Shown here: positions 6,377 through 12,457 of the stretch, piece by piece
Layout of the letters: every line of letters begins with the position of its first letter
How positions within the stretch are numbered: the stretch's first letter is position 1
NCBI GenBank assembly: GCA_003476595.1
Contig: DMTU01000246.1
Span: forward strand, 27,940-40,396
Direction: 5' to 3'
Source of the DNA: Acidimicrobiaceae bacterium
GTDB taxonomy: Bacteria > Actinomycetota > Acidimicrobiia > Acidimicrobiales > Salinilacustritrichaceae
Length of the DNA stretch: 12,457 nt
Position numbers and translations under genes: made by a program
Notes under the pieces: generated by a model
The model's input: the letters and a program-made list of their open reading frames with translations, nothing else
Databases searched by the model: none
Told to the model about the DNA's origin: nothing

Positions 6377-9300
6377 CCGATTCCCTGTGCGCGCCGTTCC
6401 CGGAACTCCTCCAGGGTGAGGGTCTGGACCCGCGAGTAGTTGCCCTGCGGGTTGTCGACGAAGCCGATGGCCTTCACGTATGGCTCGATGACGTGCACCT
6501 TCTGCAGCGGTGTGACGACGAGGAGCTGGAGGCCGAGCTTGGCGAAGAGCTCGAGGGCGTAGCGGGTGGAGTCGTCCGAGCCTCGGCCGAAGGCTTCGTC
6601 GATCACAACGAAGCGGAAGTCGCGTGACTTCTCGACGCCCCACTGGAGGCCGAACTGGTAGGCGAGGGAGGCCGCCAGGATCGTGTAGGCCAGCTTCTCC
6701 TTCTGGCCCCCGGACTTCCCGTCGGAGTCGCGGTAGTGCTCGTACTCCTCACCGCTGACCTTGTCCTGTTCGGACGCTGCGAAGGTGAACCAGTTGCGGA
6801 TATCCGTGACCTCCGCGGTCCACGCCCTGTCGGCATCGGCGTGGTCAACGCGGCCCCGGAACCGCTCGATGATCCGCTTCACGTCCTCGAAGCGCTGTTC
6901 GGAGTACCGGTCGCCGTCCGGCGCCAGCGTGTCGTCGGTCGCAGCACGCAGATCGGTCTGAAATTCCCTGATTCGCTGGCTCGGCGTCGGCTCAGCGACA
7001 AGCTTGATGATCCGGCCGGGGCTGTAGTCGATCGCGCTGAGCGCTTCGTTGATCCGGTCGACTCGCTCCTGGATTCCCTCTCGCTCTCGACGCAACCAGT
7101 TGTTGAACCCCGCCAGCTCTCGGATCGTCTCTGTGTTCAGCTGCCGCTTGAACTCCGCCTCGTAGGTGGGGAGGTCATCAGAGGCCACCCGGTCGTGGAA
7201 GGCCCGGAACTCACCTCGGGCGTCGACGTTGATGTCCATCTCAGTTGTGGCCTCGGGCCACCGATTCCGCACGATGCTCATGTACCTGAGTAGAGCGCCA
7301 CGGTGATTCTCCTGGTCCCGACTCGCCCGTCCGATCAAGTCCTGTAGGGCGTCGGCCAATCGCTCCGACGCGGCCCGGCATTGCGAACTCCGGATGGGGA
7401 CATCACCGCCGAGCTGGGTCTCCAGGTCCTCATAGTTCGTCCGGGCAATCTCCACGACGTCGGGTGGGAACGCAGCGATGGTCTTGATGTCCTCCTGCCG
7501 TGCCTCGTTCGCCTGCCCGATGCGTTCGTCGAACTGCGCCACTTGAGCCTGGACCTGGCGCTGCTCCTCGTCGAGGGCTTTCAGAGCCTTATCGACCTCG
7601 GAGAGCCGACGTTCGATCTCTGCCAGTTGCGACGATCCACTCAGGAGACGCTGGAGTTCGGCCCTCGCCTCGGTCTGACGATGCTCGGCCTCAGGTACGT
7701 CGAGCTCGCGCCAGTCCGAGTACTCGGCCAACCCGCTGAGGGCCTGCTGGCGTCCCCACACGCGCTTTCGCTCGGCGTCGACCCGGCCAAGCGCGGTCGT
7801 CACCGCCGCCAGGTCGGCCTCGAGCGTGGCGAGGTGGGCTTCGAGGGCATCGATCTTGGACTGGTTGCTCCACCCGAGCAGCCAATAGCGAGGGTCCTCG
7901 GCTCGATGACGATCGTCCTTCTCGTGACGGTCTCCGGACCGCACCTGCCCCTCGATGGTCACCGCCCGTTCGGCCTCGCGAAACTCCTGCATGCTGCGGG
8001 TACATAGATGCCTGGCCCGGCGCCCGACCTGCGATCGCAGGTACTCCTCGAACGGACCGGCCGCGATTTCCAGCGTGTCTGCCAGCACCATCCCGCCGAA
8101 GTCCTGCGCGGCCCTCAACGTCACCCGATGGTGCGGAACACGCTCGTAGACCAGCCGCAGCCCGAGGTGGCGGCCATTCACCCACTCCGACACTGCCGGA
8201 TACAGATCCTGATCGACCAGCAACGATTGGGCGAAGCCGCGGAGTACCCGTTCGGCCGCTGGTCGCCACTCGGCGTGGGCATCGGAGACATCGATCAACT
8301 CGCCGGCGAAGGGGAGGTCGTCGGTGTCGAGACGAAGGTCGCGGCACATGGTCGCCCGAGCGTCCAGAAGGTTGCGGGGCAGGTTGCTCCCGCGGCCACG
8401 AAGACTGTCGAGATCCTTGGTCGTTTCCGCGACCTCCTGGCGCACCTGGTTGCGTTCGACCAGGTGGTCGGCGTGCTGCTCGTCCAGGGCCTGCTGCTGG
8501 TCAGCCAGCGACGAGCTGAGTGCGTCGGCAGCCTCGACGGCGCGAGCGAACCCGGGTGCGTCCGTGACCCGGTCGAGACCTGCGGCGGTCAGCCGTTCGG
8601 CGTACCGACCATGCTTCAGTCGGCGCGCCTCGATGTCGGCGCGGGCATCCTTTTCCAGGCGCTCTAATTCGCCGATGCGGTCGCCACCGGCGCCGGCTCG
8701 TTCGGTGATGAGTGCGTCTCGTTCGCCACCCAGGCGGGTCTCTCGGTCGTCGAGCAGGACGAGTTCTCCTGCAGCCCGGCTCCGTCCGGCTTCGTGCTCG
8801 GCGATCTCCCCAGCCAGGAGCTGCGATCTGAGCTCGGCGATGTAGAAGCGCACGGCGTCGCGCTGGTGCTCGAACCTCGTCCGCCGCTCAGTCGCATCGT
8901 CGTAAGCGACAGCTGCCTCGACCAGCGGCTCGAGGGCGGCGAGCTGCTCCCGCGCCCGGGTCACCGCCTCGTGCGCCTTGGTCAGGTCCTCGAAGTGGTT
9001 GACGATGTCGGCGACGCGATCACTCGCGTCGACTGGTTCGAGCATGTGGCTGCGCACGAACTCGTTGAGGTTCCCGACCGACTTCATGGACACGGTCTGG
9101 AGGAACAGCTTGAGGGCCTGTTCCGACTGGATGCCGAGCAGGCGCCGGAACTGGCGTGAGTACTCGGGGTAGACGTTGCTGACCTCGGCGCCCGAGGCGC
9201 GGAGCCGCTTGCGCAGCTGGGTGAGGTCAGATCCGAAGTCGGCGAAGTCGGGGTCAATCGAGAGCGGCTTCGAGGCGGTGACGTAGAAGCGGTCGGGTTG

Positions 9301-9741
9301 GCCGGTCGGGTCCTTCTGGTGGAAGACCTGGGCGAGGGTGACCTCCTCGTTGAACCCCTCGTTCACGAACACGCCGAGGATCACGGAGTAGGTGCGTTGA
9401 TCTCGCAGCCCGATCGGCTTCGACGTCCCCGTGACCTCGTTCCGTTCCGACTTGAAGTGCCCCTCGACGTAGGAGCGCAGCGTCCGCTCTTTCGCCTCCG
9501 CGCCGGCCGCCTTGTTGTAGGAGATCCGGTTCGCCGGCAACAGCAGGGTGGTGACGGCATCGACCAGTGTGGACTTGCCGCTGCCGATGTCGCCGGTGAG
9601 AAGAGCTGTGTCGCCGCCGGGGACGATTTGCCAGACCCGCTGATCGAATGTTCCCCAGTTGTAGACCTCGAGGTTCCGAAGCCGGTACCCGGCGCGACTG
9701 CCACCCCCGAGGTGCACCGTCGGGAACAGGGTCGCACTCAT
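6373..9741 (-). CDS. jetC: Wadjet SMC-like ATPase JetC
   Basis: This 1122-residue protein is the SMC/MukB-like motor of Wadjet. The N-terminal head has the Walker A GDIGSGKST (50-58, Lys56) and, soon after, a NRISYNKAAGAEAKERTLRSY segment (71-91) conserved in this family. Long heptad-rich arms run about 255-450 and 625-755 around a compact hinge region (about 455-620). The C-terminal head carries the ABC signature SGGQK (1010-1014) and Walker B VVIDEAFGRGSD (1045-1056, D1048/E1049). JetC dimers with JetA (kleisin) and JetB (kite) form the loop-extruding complex that senses closed circular DNA. The start is the ATG overlapping the jetB stop (ATGA), with a GGGGG tract about 8 bases upstream. 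All ATPase motifs look intact, so I infer a working motor. Rad50/SbcC is excluded by the gene context and the lack of a zinc-hook CxxC in the hinge. Confidence 0.95.
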   Translation of the reverse strand: MSATLFPTVHLGGGSRAGYRLRNLEVYNWGTFDQRVWQIVPGGDTALLTGDIGSGKSTLVDAVTTLLLPANRISYNKAAGAEAKERTLRSYVEGHFKSERNEVTGTSKPIGLRDQRTYSVILGVFVNEGFNEEVTLAQVFHQKDPTGQPDRFYVTASKPLSIDPDFADFGSDLTQLRKRLRASGAEVSNVYPEYSRQFRRLLGIQSEQALKLFLQTVSMKSVGNLNEFVRSHMLEPVDASDRVADIVNHFEDLTKAHEAVTRAREQLAALEPLVEAAVAYDDATERRTRFEHQRDAVRFYIAELRSQLLAGEIAEHEAGRSRAAGELVLLDDRETRLGGERDALITERAGAGGDRIGELERLEKDARADIEARRLKHGRYAERLTAAGLDRVTDAPGFARAVEAADALSSSLADQQQALDEQHADHLVERNQVRQEVAETTKDLDSLRGRGSNLPRNLLDARATMCRDLRLDTDDLPFAGELIDVSDAHAEWRPAAERVLRGFAQSLLVDQDLYPAVSEWVNGRHLGLRLVYERVPHHRVTLRAAQDFGGMVLADTLEIAAGPFEEYLRSQVGRRARHLCTRSMQEFREAERAVTIEGQVRSGDRHEKDDRHRAEDPRYWLLGWSNQSKIDALEAHLATLEADLAAVTTALGRVDAERKRVWGRQQALSGLAEYSDWRELDVPEAEHRQTEARAELQRLLSGSSQLAEIERRLSEVDKALKALDEEQRQVQAQVAQFDERIGQANEARQEDIKTIAAFPPDVVEIARTNYEDLETQLGGDVPIRSSQCRAASERLADALQDLIGRASRDQENHRGALLRYMSIVRNRWPEATTEMDINVDARGEFRAFHDRVASDDLPTYEAEFKRQLNTETIRELAGFNNWLRREREGIQERVDRINEALSAIDYSPGRIIKLVAEPTPSQRIREFQTDLRAATDDTLAPDGDRYSEQRFEDVKRIIERFRGRVDHADADRAWTAEVTDIRNWFTFAASEQDKVSGEEYEHYRDSDGKSGGQKEKLAYTILAASLAYQFGLQWGVEKSRDFRFVVIDEAFGRGSDDSTRYALELFAKLGLQLLVVTPLQKVHVIEPYVKAIGFVDNPQGNYSRVQTLTLEEFRERRAQGIG

Positions 9742-10325
9742 TCGGCGCCCCCGCGGAGATCGGCGGCGTACTGCTCGAGCCTTGCCGCGTAGTCGCCGAG
9801 CGTCTCCGCGTCCACGTACGCCTTGAGGATCCGGCGCACCTCCCAGCGATCCTCACTGTCCCGCAGCGAGCGCAGGAACCCCATCTCCGTGATCTGCCGG
9901 ATCGTGGCATCGACGTTGTCGACGATGCGGGACTCCTTCGCGGTATCGGGCAGGAAGGTCCGGAGATCATCGACGAGCTGGTCGCGGGTGAGGACCAGCT
10001 TGTCGCCGGTTCCGGCCGTCTCGAACTCCACCAACCGCTTCCGGAGCAGGACGAGCAGGATGCTCTGTGAGTGGGTGAGCGTGCGGCGTCGAACCAGACG
10101 GGGCAGCGGCTCCTCGCCCTCGCTGTCCGGTCGCGTCTTGAGGTAGGCGTAGCCCTCGGTGTCGTCGACGATCACGTCGACTCCGAGCGTGGCGAAGTGG
10201 TCTCGGATCTGCCCGCTGTGGCGGCCGAGTGTCTGCCAGGCCGTCTCGTGGCTCTCCTGGTAGACAACACCGCGCATCAGTTCGATGACCGTCGACGCCA
10301 CCGCGTGCTCGTCCGGCGTTCTCAT
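9738..10325 (-). CDS. jetB: Wadjet kite subunit JetB (DUF4194)
   Basis: This 195-residue protein has the size and pattern of the DUF4194/MukE-like kite subunit. It is mostly winged-helix with a conserved block around VIELMRGVVYQESHETAW (13-30), then GYAYLKTRP, a basic RLVRRRTLTHSQSILLVLLR stretch (76-95) and a C-terminal winged helix (VDNVDATIRQITEMGFLR). In Wadjet complexes it binds JetA and sits on the SMC heads. Both ends overlap neighbours by four bases (ATGA with jetA upstream and jetC downstream), implying translational coupling; only a distant AAGG is present as ribosome site. Identity rests on the operon position as well as the protein itself. Confidence 0.9.
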   Translation of the reverse strand: MRTPDEHAVASTVIELMRGVVYQESHETAWQTLGRHSGQIRDHFATLGVDVIVDDTEGYAYLKTRPDSEGEEPLPRLVRRRTLTHSQSILLVLLRKRLVEFETAGTGDKLVLTRDQLVDDLRTFLPDTAKESRIVDNVDATIRQITEMGFLRSLRDSEDRWEVRRILKAYVDAETLGDYAARLEQYAADLRGGAE

Positions 10326-11752
10326 GTGCGACTGACCGTGACCTTGGGCATTCGGACCCGCCGAGGTGAGCCGTCGGCTTCGACATAGTCCATGACGATC
10401 TCGACAGCTTCGTCCATGTCGAGGTGGAGATCGTCCTCGTCGATCGACAGGTAACCGACGATCTCAGCCGCACCCTGTTCGATGGGGTGAACGGCCACGA
10501 TGTCCGAGAGAGTGGCGGCGCTGCCTTCCGGGACAAGGGCTCGGAGGTTTCCGACCAGTCGGGCTCGGTCGACGAAGCTCTGCGCCAGCAGCGCCGACAG
10601 ATCGAGCTCCTCGGGCTCGGCCGGGGCGAGCATGCTGTCGACCTCGGCTGATTCGCGCACGACGTACAGCGGACGCTCCATCGGAAGCGATATCGGGAGA
10701 CCGGGAACGTCGAGTTCGAGACCGAGGCTCGGTGCGTGGTCCTTGACCTCGAGTGCGAGTCCCTCGACGGCTCGAACCAGGTCGACCACACGCCGGTTCT
10801 CGATCCAGACCTGGTCGTCGAGGAACCGGCGGAGCTGTTCCGAGATCTGGCGGACGGTCCGCTGCGTGCGCTCGGCGGCCTCCGCCCAGTCGTGATGCAC
10901 GGTGGTGAGACGACCATCGGCTGACACGGCGTCGAGCTGCTGGGCTCGCCGGAGCAGGTCACTCAGCTCTTCCTGTCGGTCTTGCGAGAGCAGGAAGTCG
11001 TAAAAGGCCTGGAAGCTGGCGCCCTGATCCGAACTCCCGATGTCGGCCCGGCTCTCCACGAGGTCAGCGAGCAGCTCTCCCTTGGCTCCGTCCCACGATG
11101 CGATCTTCTCCCGTGCCTGCCGGTCCAGCTCGCGGAACTTCTCCCCCACCTCGCGGAAATCGCTCAGCAGCTCCCGTGCCGTTGCGGCGAACTGCTGATA
11201 GCGGTCACGAACCGCCGTCTCGCCGAGCAGGTCGATGTTGCCGGCCTCCGCCTGCTCGATCTGGCGATCAAGCTCGATTCGACGCGCTCTCAAGACAGCC
11301 AGCCGTGACTGTGGGTCGACGTCGGTGCCGTGAACGATCTGACGGAGGAGCTCGACGATCGTGTGCAGGCGAGACTCGGTGCCGACGAAGTCGCGGGTAC
11401 GAAGCGCCGCGACCCACGCGTAGGCCTTCTCGAACGCGGAGGTCACCTCGTAGTGGACCTCGTCGGAGTTCGCCGGGTAGTAGCTCCGGAGCCACCCTCG
11501 CTCCGGTGCAGCCCAGTCCTCGAGGTAGTCGCGAGGTCGCTTCGGAAATGGCGGGTCGTCCGGGCGATCGTCATTCCGGGCATGTAGCTCATCGTCGAGG
11601 GCGGCAATCAGTTCGGTGGCAGGAGTCGCACCACGGTTGTCTTCGACAAACCATCGTCCGAGAAACGCAAGGACGAGCGAGGCGTTGTCGGCTCGAAGCA
11701 GACGCCACGCCGGGTGCCGCTCCCTCAGCGTCTCGATCGCCATGTAGTCCAT
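10322..11752 (-). CDS. jetA: Wadjet kleisin-like subunit JetA (DUF3375)
   Basis: This 476-residue protein matches the family length. It carries the hallmark DUF3375 block LLSDFREVGEKFRELDRQ (195-212) followed by ASWDGAKGELL and SDQGASFQAFYDFLLSQDRQ (241-260). The N-terminus (1-120) looks winged-helix, and the central 150-330 is helical, consistent with a MukF-like kleisin that bridges the two JetC heads and binds JetB. The DUF3375/DUF4194/DUF3322-DUF2220 set corresponds to type I Wadjet as I recall the classification. The first gene of the operon, it starts at ATG 11752, with GGGG about 8 bases upstream; an in-frame ATG at 11743 has no better site. The 5' leader holds two CGATCA copies (11753-11758 and 11763-11768). 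Its promoter lies in the 172-bp region shared with the divergent wHTH-nucleotidyltransferase gene. Confidence 0.93.
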   Translation of the reverse strand: MDYMAIETLRERHPAWRLLRADNASLVLAFLGRWFVEDNRGATPATELIAALDDELHARNDDRPDDPPFPKRPRDYLEDWAAPERGWLRSYYPANSDEVHYEVTSAFEKAYAWVAALRTRDFVGTESRLHTIVELLRQIVHGTDVDPQSRLAVLRARRIELDRQIEQAEAGNIDLLGETAVRDRYQQFAATARELLSDFREVGEKFRELDRQAREKIASWDGAKGELLADLVESRADIGSSDQGASFQAFYDFLLSQDRQEELSDLLRRAQQLDAVSADGRLTTVHHDWAEAAERTQRTVRQISEQLRRFLDDQVWIENRRVVDLVRAVEGLALEVKDHAPSLGLELDVPGLPISLPMERPLYVVRESAEVDSMLAPAEPEELDLSALLAQSFVDRARLVGNLRALVPEGSAATLSDIVAVHPIEQGAAEIVGYLSIDEDDLHLDMDEAVEIVMDYVEADGSPRRVRMPKVTVSRT

Positions 11753-11783
11753 CGATCAACCCCGATCAGTGCCACCCGTTGAC

Positions 11784-11818
11784 CGTTGATATCTACTCCG
11801 CAAGTGTGACACTGACCG
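11784..11818 (-). promoter_or_regulatory. Candidate jetA (Wadjet operon) promoter with internal palindrome
   Basis: On the - strand TAGATA (11795-11790) is a plausible -10 element, 38 bases before the jetA ATG. The hexamer 17 bases upstream (CGGTCA, 11818-11813) is a poor -35. Between them is an odd palindrome AGTGTGACACT (11803-11813), a typical operator position. The -10 overlaps the CGTTGATATC repeat (11784-11793) also found at the divergent promoter. The -10 is seen; the regulation is inferred. Confidence 0.35.
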
Positions 11819-11897
11819 GACGGACACCTCGCGACCGACCGTCTCATGGCCGCCGATCCAAGTCCGATCCAGTATCGCTCACTTTCTCGTTGATATC
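11784..11897. repeat. Direct repeat CGTTGATATC at both divergent promoters
   Basis: CGTTGATATC occurs at 11784-11793, over the candidate jetA -10, and at 11888-11897, over the -35 of the divergent gene. The copies are 104 bp apart, close to ten helical turns. The right copy shares TATC with the middle TATCGCT operator core. This may be a binding site linking the two promoters. Confidence 0.5.
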
Positions 11898-11918
11898 GCT
11901 TGAAATCTGAGCGATACT
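11871..11918. promoter_or_regulatory. Operator array: three TATCGCT sites, outer pair an 11-bp perfect inverted repeat
   Basis: AGTATCGCTCA (11871-11881) and TGAGCGATACT (11908-11918) are perfect reverse complements. A third copy of the TATCGCT core lies between them (11894-11900) in the same orientation as the left one and 21 bp from it, two helical turns. The middle and right copies themselves form an inverted pair with a 9-base spacer, and they cover the -35/spacer and the -10 of the divergent promoter. This is the geometry of a repressor-binding array, most simply for the winged-helix protein encoded just downstream. Confidence 0.7.
11890..11918 (+). promoter_or_regulatory. Sigma-70-type promoter of the wHTH-nucleotidyltransferase gene, probably leaderless
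   Basis: TTGATA (11890-11895, 5 of 6 to TTGACA) is followed after exactly 17 bases by GATACT (11913-11918, 4 of 6 to TATAAT with the key A2 and T6 kept). Transcription should start about 7 bases after the -10, at or next to the GTG at 11925. No Shine-Dalgarno exists upstream of the GTG, which fits a leaderless mRNA, common in actinobacteria. Confidence 0.6.
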
Positions 11919-11924
11919 GCAACC

Positions 11925-12457
11925 GTGCCAGCGAAGGCCCCGCCCCTGCTCCCTGTCTTCCGATCTCGCGTCCAAGGCGAGATCCTGGCCCTGGCGCTGC
12001 CTGATCCCGACCGCGAGTGGACGATCGACGAGCTGGCCGAGCGAACGGACGAGCCATACCAGACCGTCGCCACGGAGGTACGCCGTCTGGAACACTCAGA
12101 CCTGCTCACCGCCACGCCCGTCGGACGTACGAAGCTGCTACGAGCAAACCGGGACAGCCCATACCTGCGACCACTCGCTCAACTGGCGACCATGGCGTTC
12201 GGCCCACCGGTGGTGATCGCAGAAGAGTTCGACGAGGTCGACGGCATCGATGCCATCTACATCTACGGGTCCTGGGCTGCGCGCTACGAGGGCGAACCAG
12301 GGCCGTCGCCGCAGGACATCGACGTGCTGGTCCTCGGCAAGCCCAACCGGGACGACGTCTTCGACGCAGCACGGCGGGCAGAGCGCCGACTGGGCCGAGA
12401 GGTCAACGTCACCCAGCGCACGAGGCACCAGTGGGAGACGGCGACCGATGGATTCGC
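11925..12457 (+). CDS. Winged-helix / minimal nucleotidyltransferase (MNT-like) protein (3' end cut off by the window)
   Basis: A GTG-started frame stays open to the window edge (177 codons visible). Residues about 10-75 form an ArsR/MarR-like winged helix: FRSRVQGEILALAL, WTIDELAERTDEPYQTVATEVRRLEHSDLL and a wing ending TPVGRTKLLRAN. Residues about 105 onward are a polymerase-beta-type nucleotidyltransferase fold with GSWAARY (115-121) and the metal-binding pair D131/D133 in QDIDVLVLG. The third acidic position falls in REVNVTQ (158-164), where Asn replaces Asp. Such proteins occur beside HEPN-domain partners in toxin-antitoxin-like and defence loci, so the next gene downstream may be HEPN; it is not visible here. 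In-frame TGA at 11901 limits the start, leaving GTG 11925 as the only good choice, at the predicted transcription start. It probably represses its own promoter through the TATCGCT array. The fold call is firm; the biochemical role is unknown. Confidence 0.8.
   Translation, partial: MPAKAPPLLPVFRSRVQGEILALALPDPDREWTIDELAERTDEPYQTVATEVRRLEHSDLLTATPVGRTKLLRANRDSPYLRPLAQLATMAFGPPVVIAEEFDEVDGIDAIYIYGSWAARYEGEPGPSPQDIDVLVLGKPNRDDVFDAARRAERRLGREVNVTQRTRHQWETATDGF

Larger units (their letters stand above)
4960..12457. mobile_element. Inferred left part of a tRNA-Ala-integrated genomic island carrying Wadjet
   Basis: The left boundary is set by the truncated tRNA-Ala. To its right lie defence genes and a nucleotidyltransferase-type regulator with visibly lower GC and less biased third codon positions than the LuxR and acyltransferase genes on the left. 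The right boundary, integrase and intact tRNA are not in the window, so the extent is unknown and the mobile nature is inferred from the att remnant, the cargo type and the composition shift. Confidence 0.6.

Noticed and set aside
6377..6643. Longer JetD starting at 6643
   Set aside because: The extra 89 residues are Arg/Pro-rich, lie within jetC on the same strand in another frame, and would break the ATGA coupling seen at the other junctions.
1..12457. CRISPR array, insertion sequence or integrase gene
   Set aside because: No regularly spaced repeats, no transposase motifs and no tyrosine recombinase motifs were found in any frame of the window.

Overview
The window is very GC-rich DNA with dense genes, STAND-type LuxR regulators and an apparently leaderless promoter. 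This suggests a high-GC actinobacterium; an Acidimicrobiia-like lineage is possible, but the sequence does not settle it. There are six protein genes (the first and last are cut by the window ends), one broken tRNA, and two short non-coding regions with informative structure.

Left part (1-4909), probable chromosomal backbone. The first gene is the C-terminal part of a large ATP-binding LuxR-family regulator (+ strand). It converges on, and overlaps by 67 bp, an 847-residue three-domain enzyme on the - strand: adenylation domain, phosphopantetheine carrier domain and membrane acyltransferase-3 domain in one chain. About 236 bp of non-coding DNA with two inverted repeats separates the enzyme's start from the tRNA remnant.

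Junction (4910-4984). The - strand carries only the 3' half of a tRNA-Ala(UGC): anticodon arm, variable loop, T arm, acceptor 3' strand and CCA, with no D arm and no 5' acceptor strand. This is the scar left when an integrative element uses the 3' end of a tRNA as its attachment site. The orientation places the element to the right, with the intact tRNA-Ala expected beyond the right edge. A 24-bp imperfect palindrome starts one base past the breakpoint.

Right part (4985-12457), probable genomic island with visibly lower GC. A complete four-gene Wadjet (JetABCD) anti-plasmid system lies on the - strand in the order jetA-jetB-jetC-jetD. All three junctions are ATGA overlaps, and the ATPase and Toprim residues that can be checked are present. 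Divergent from jetA, across a 172-bp spacer, starts a gene for a winged-helix/minimal-nucleotidyltransferase protein that runs off the window. Its promoter (TTGATA-17-GATACT) puts the transcription start at or near the GTG start codon, so its mRNA is probably leaderless. Three copies of TATCGCT, one inverted, sit on this promoter. A 10-bp sequence overlapping them, CGTTGATATC, recurs at the candidate jetA -10 element.

Working model (inference): the island carries Wadjet as a defence module. The divergent wHTH-nucleotidyltransferase protein represses its own promoter and may also control the Wadjet operon through the shared sites. I do not know of a described case of that link, and it is the most interesting lead in the window.
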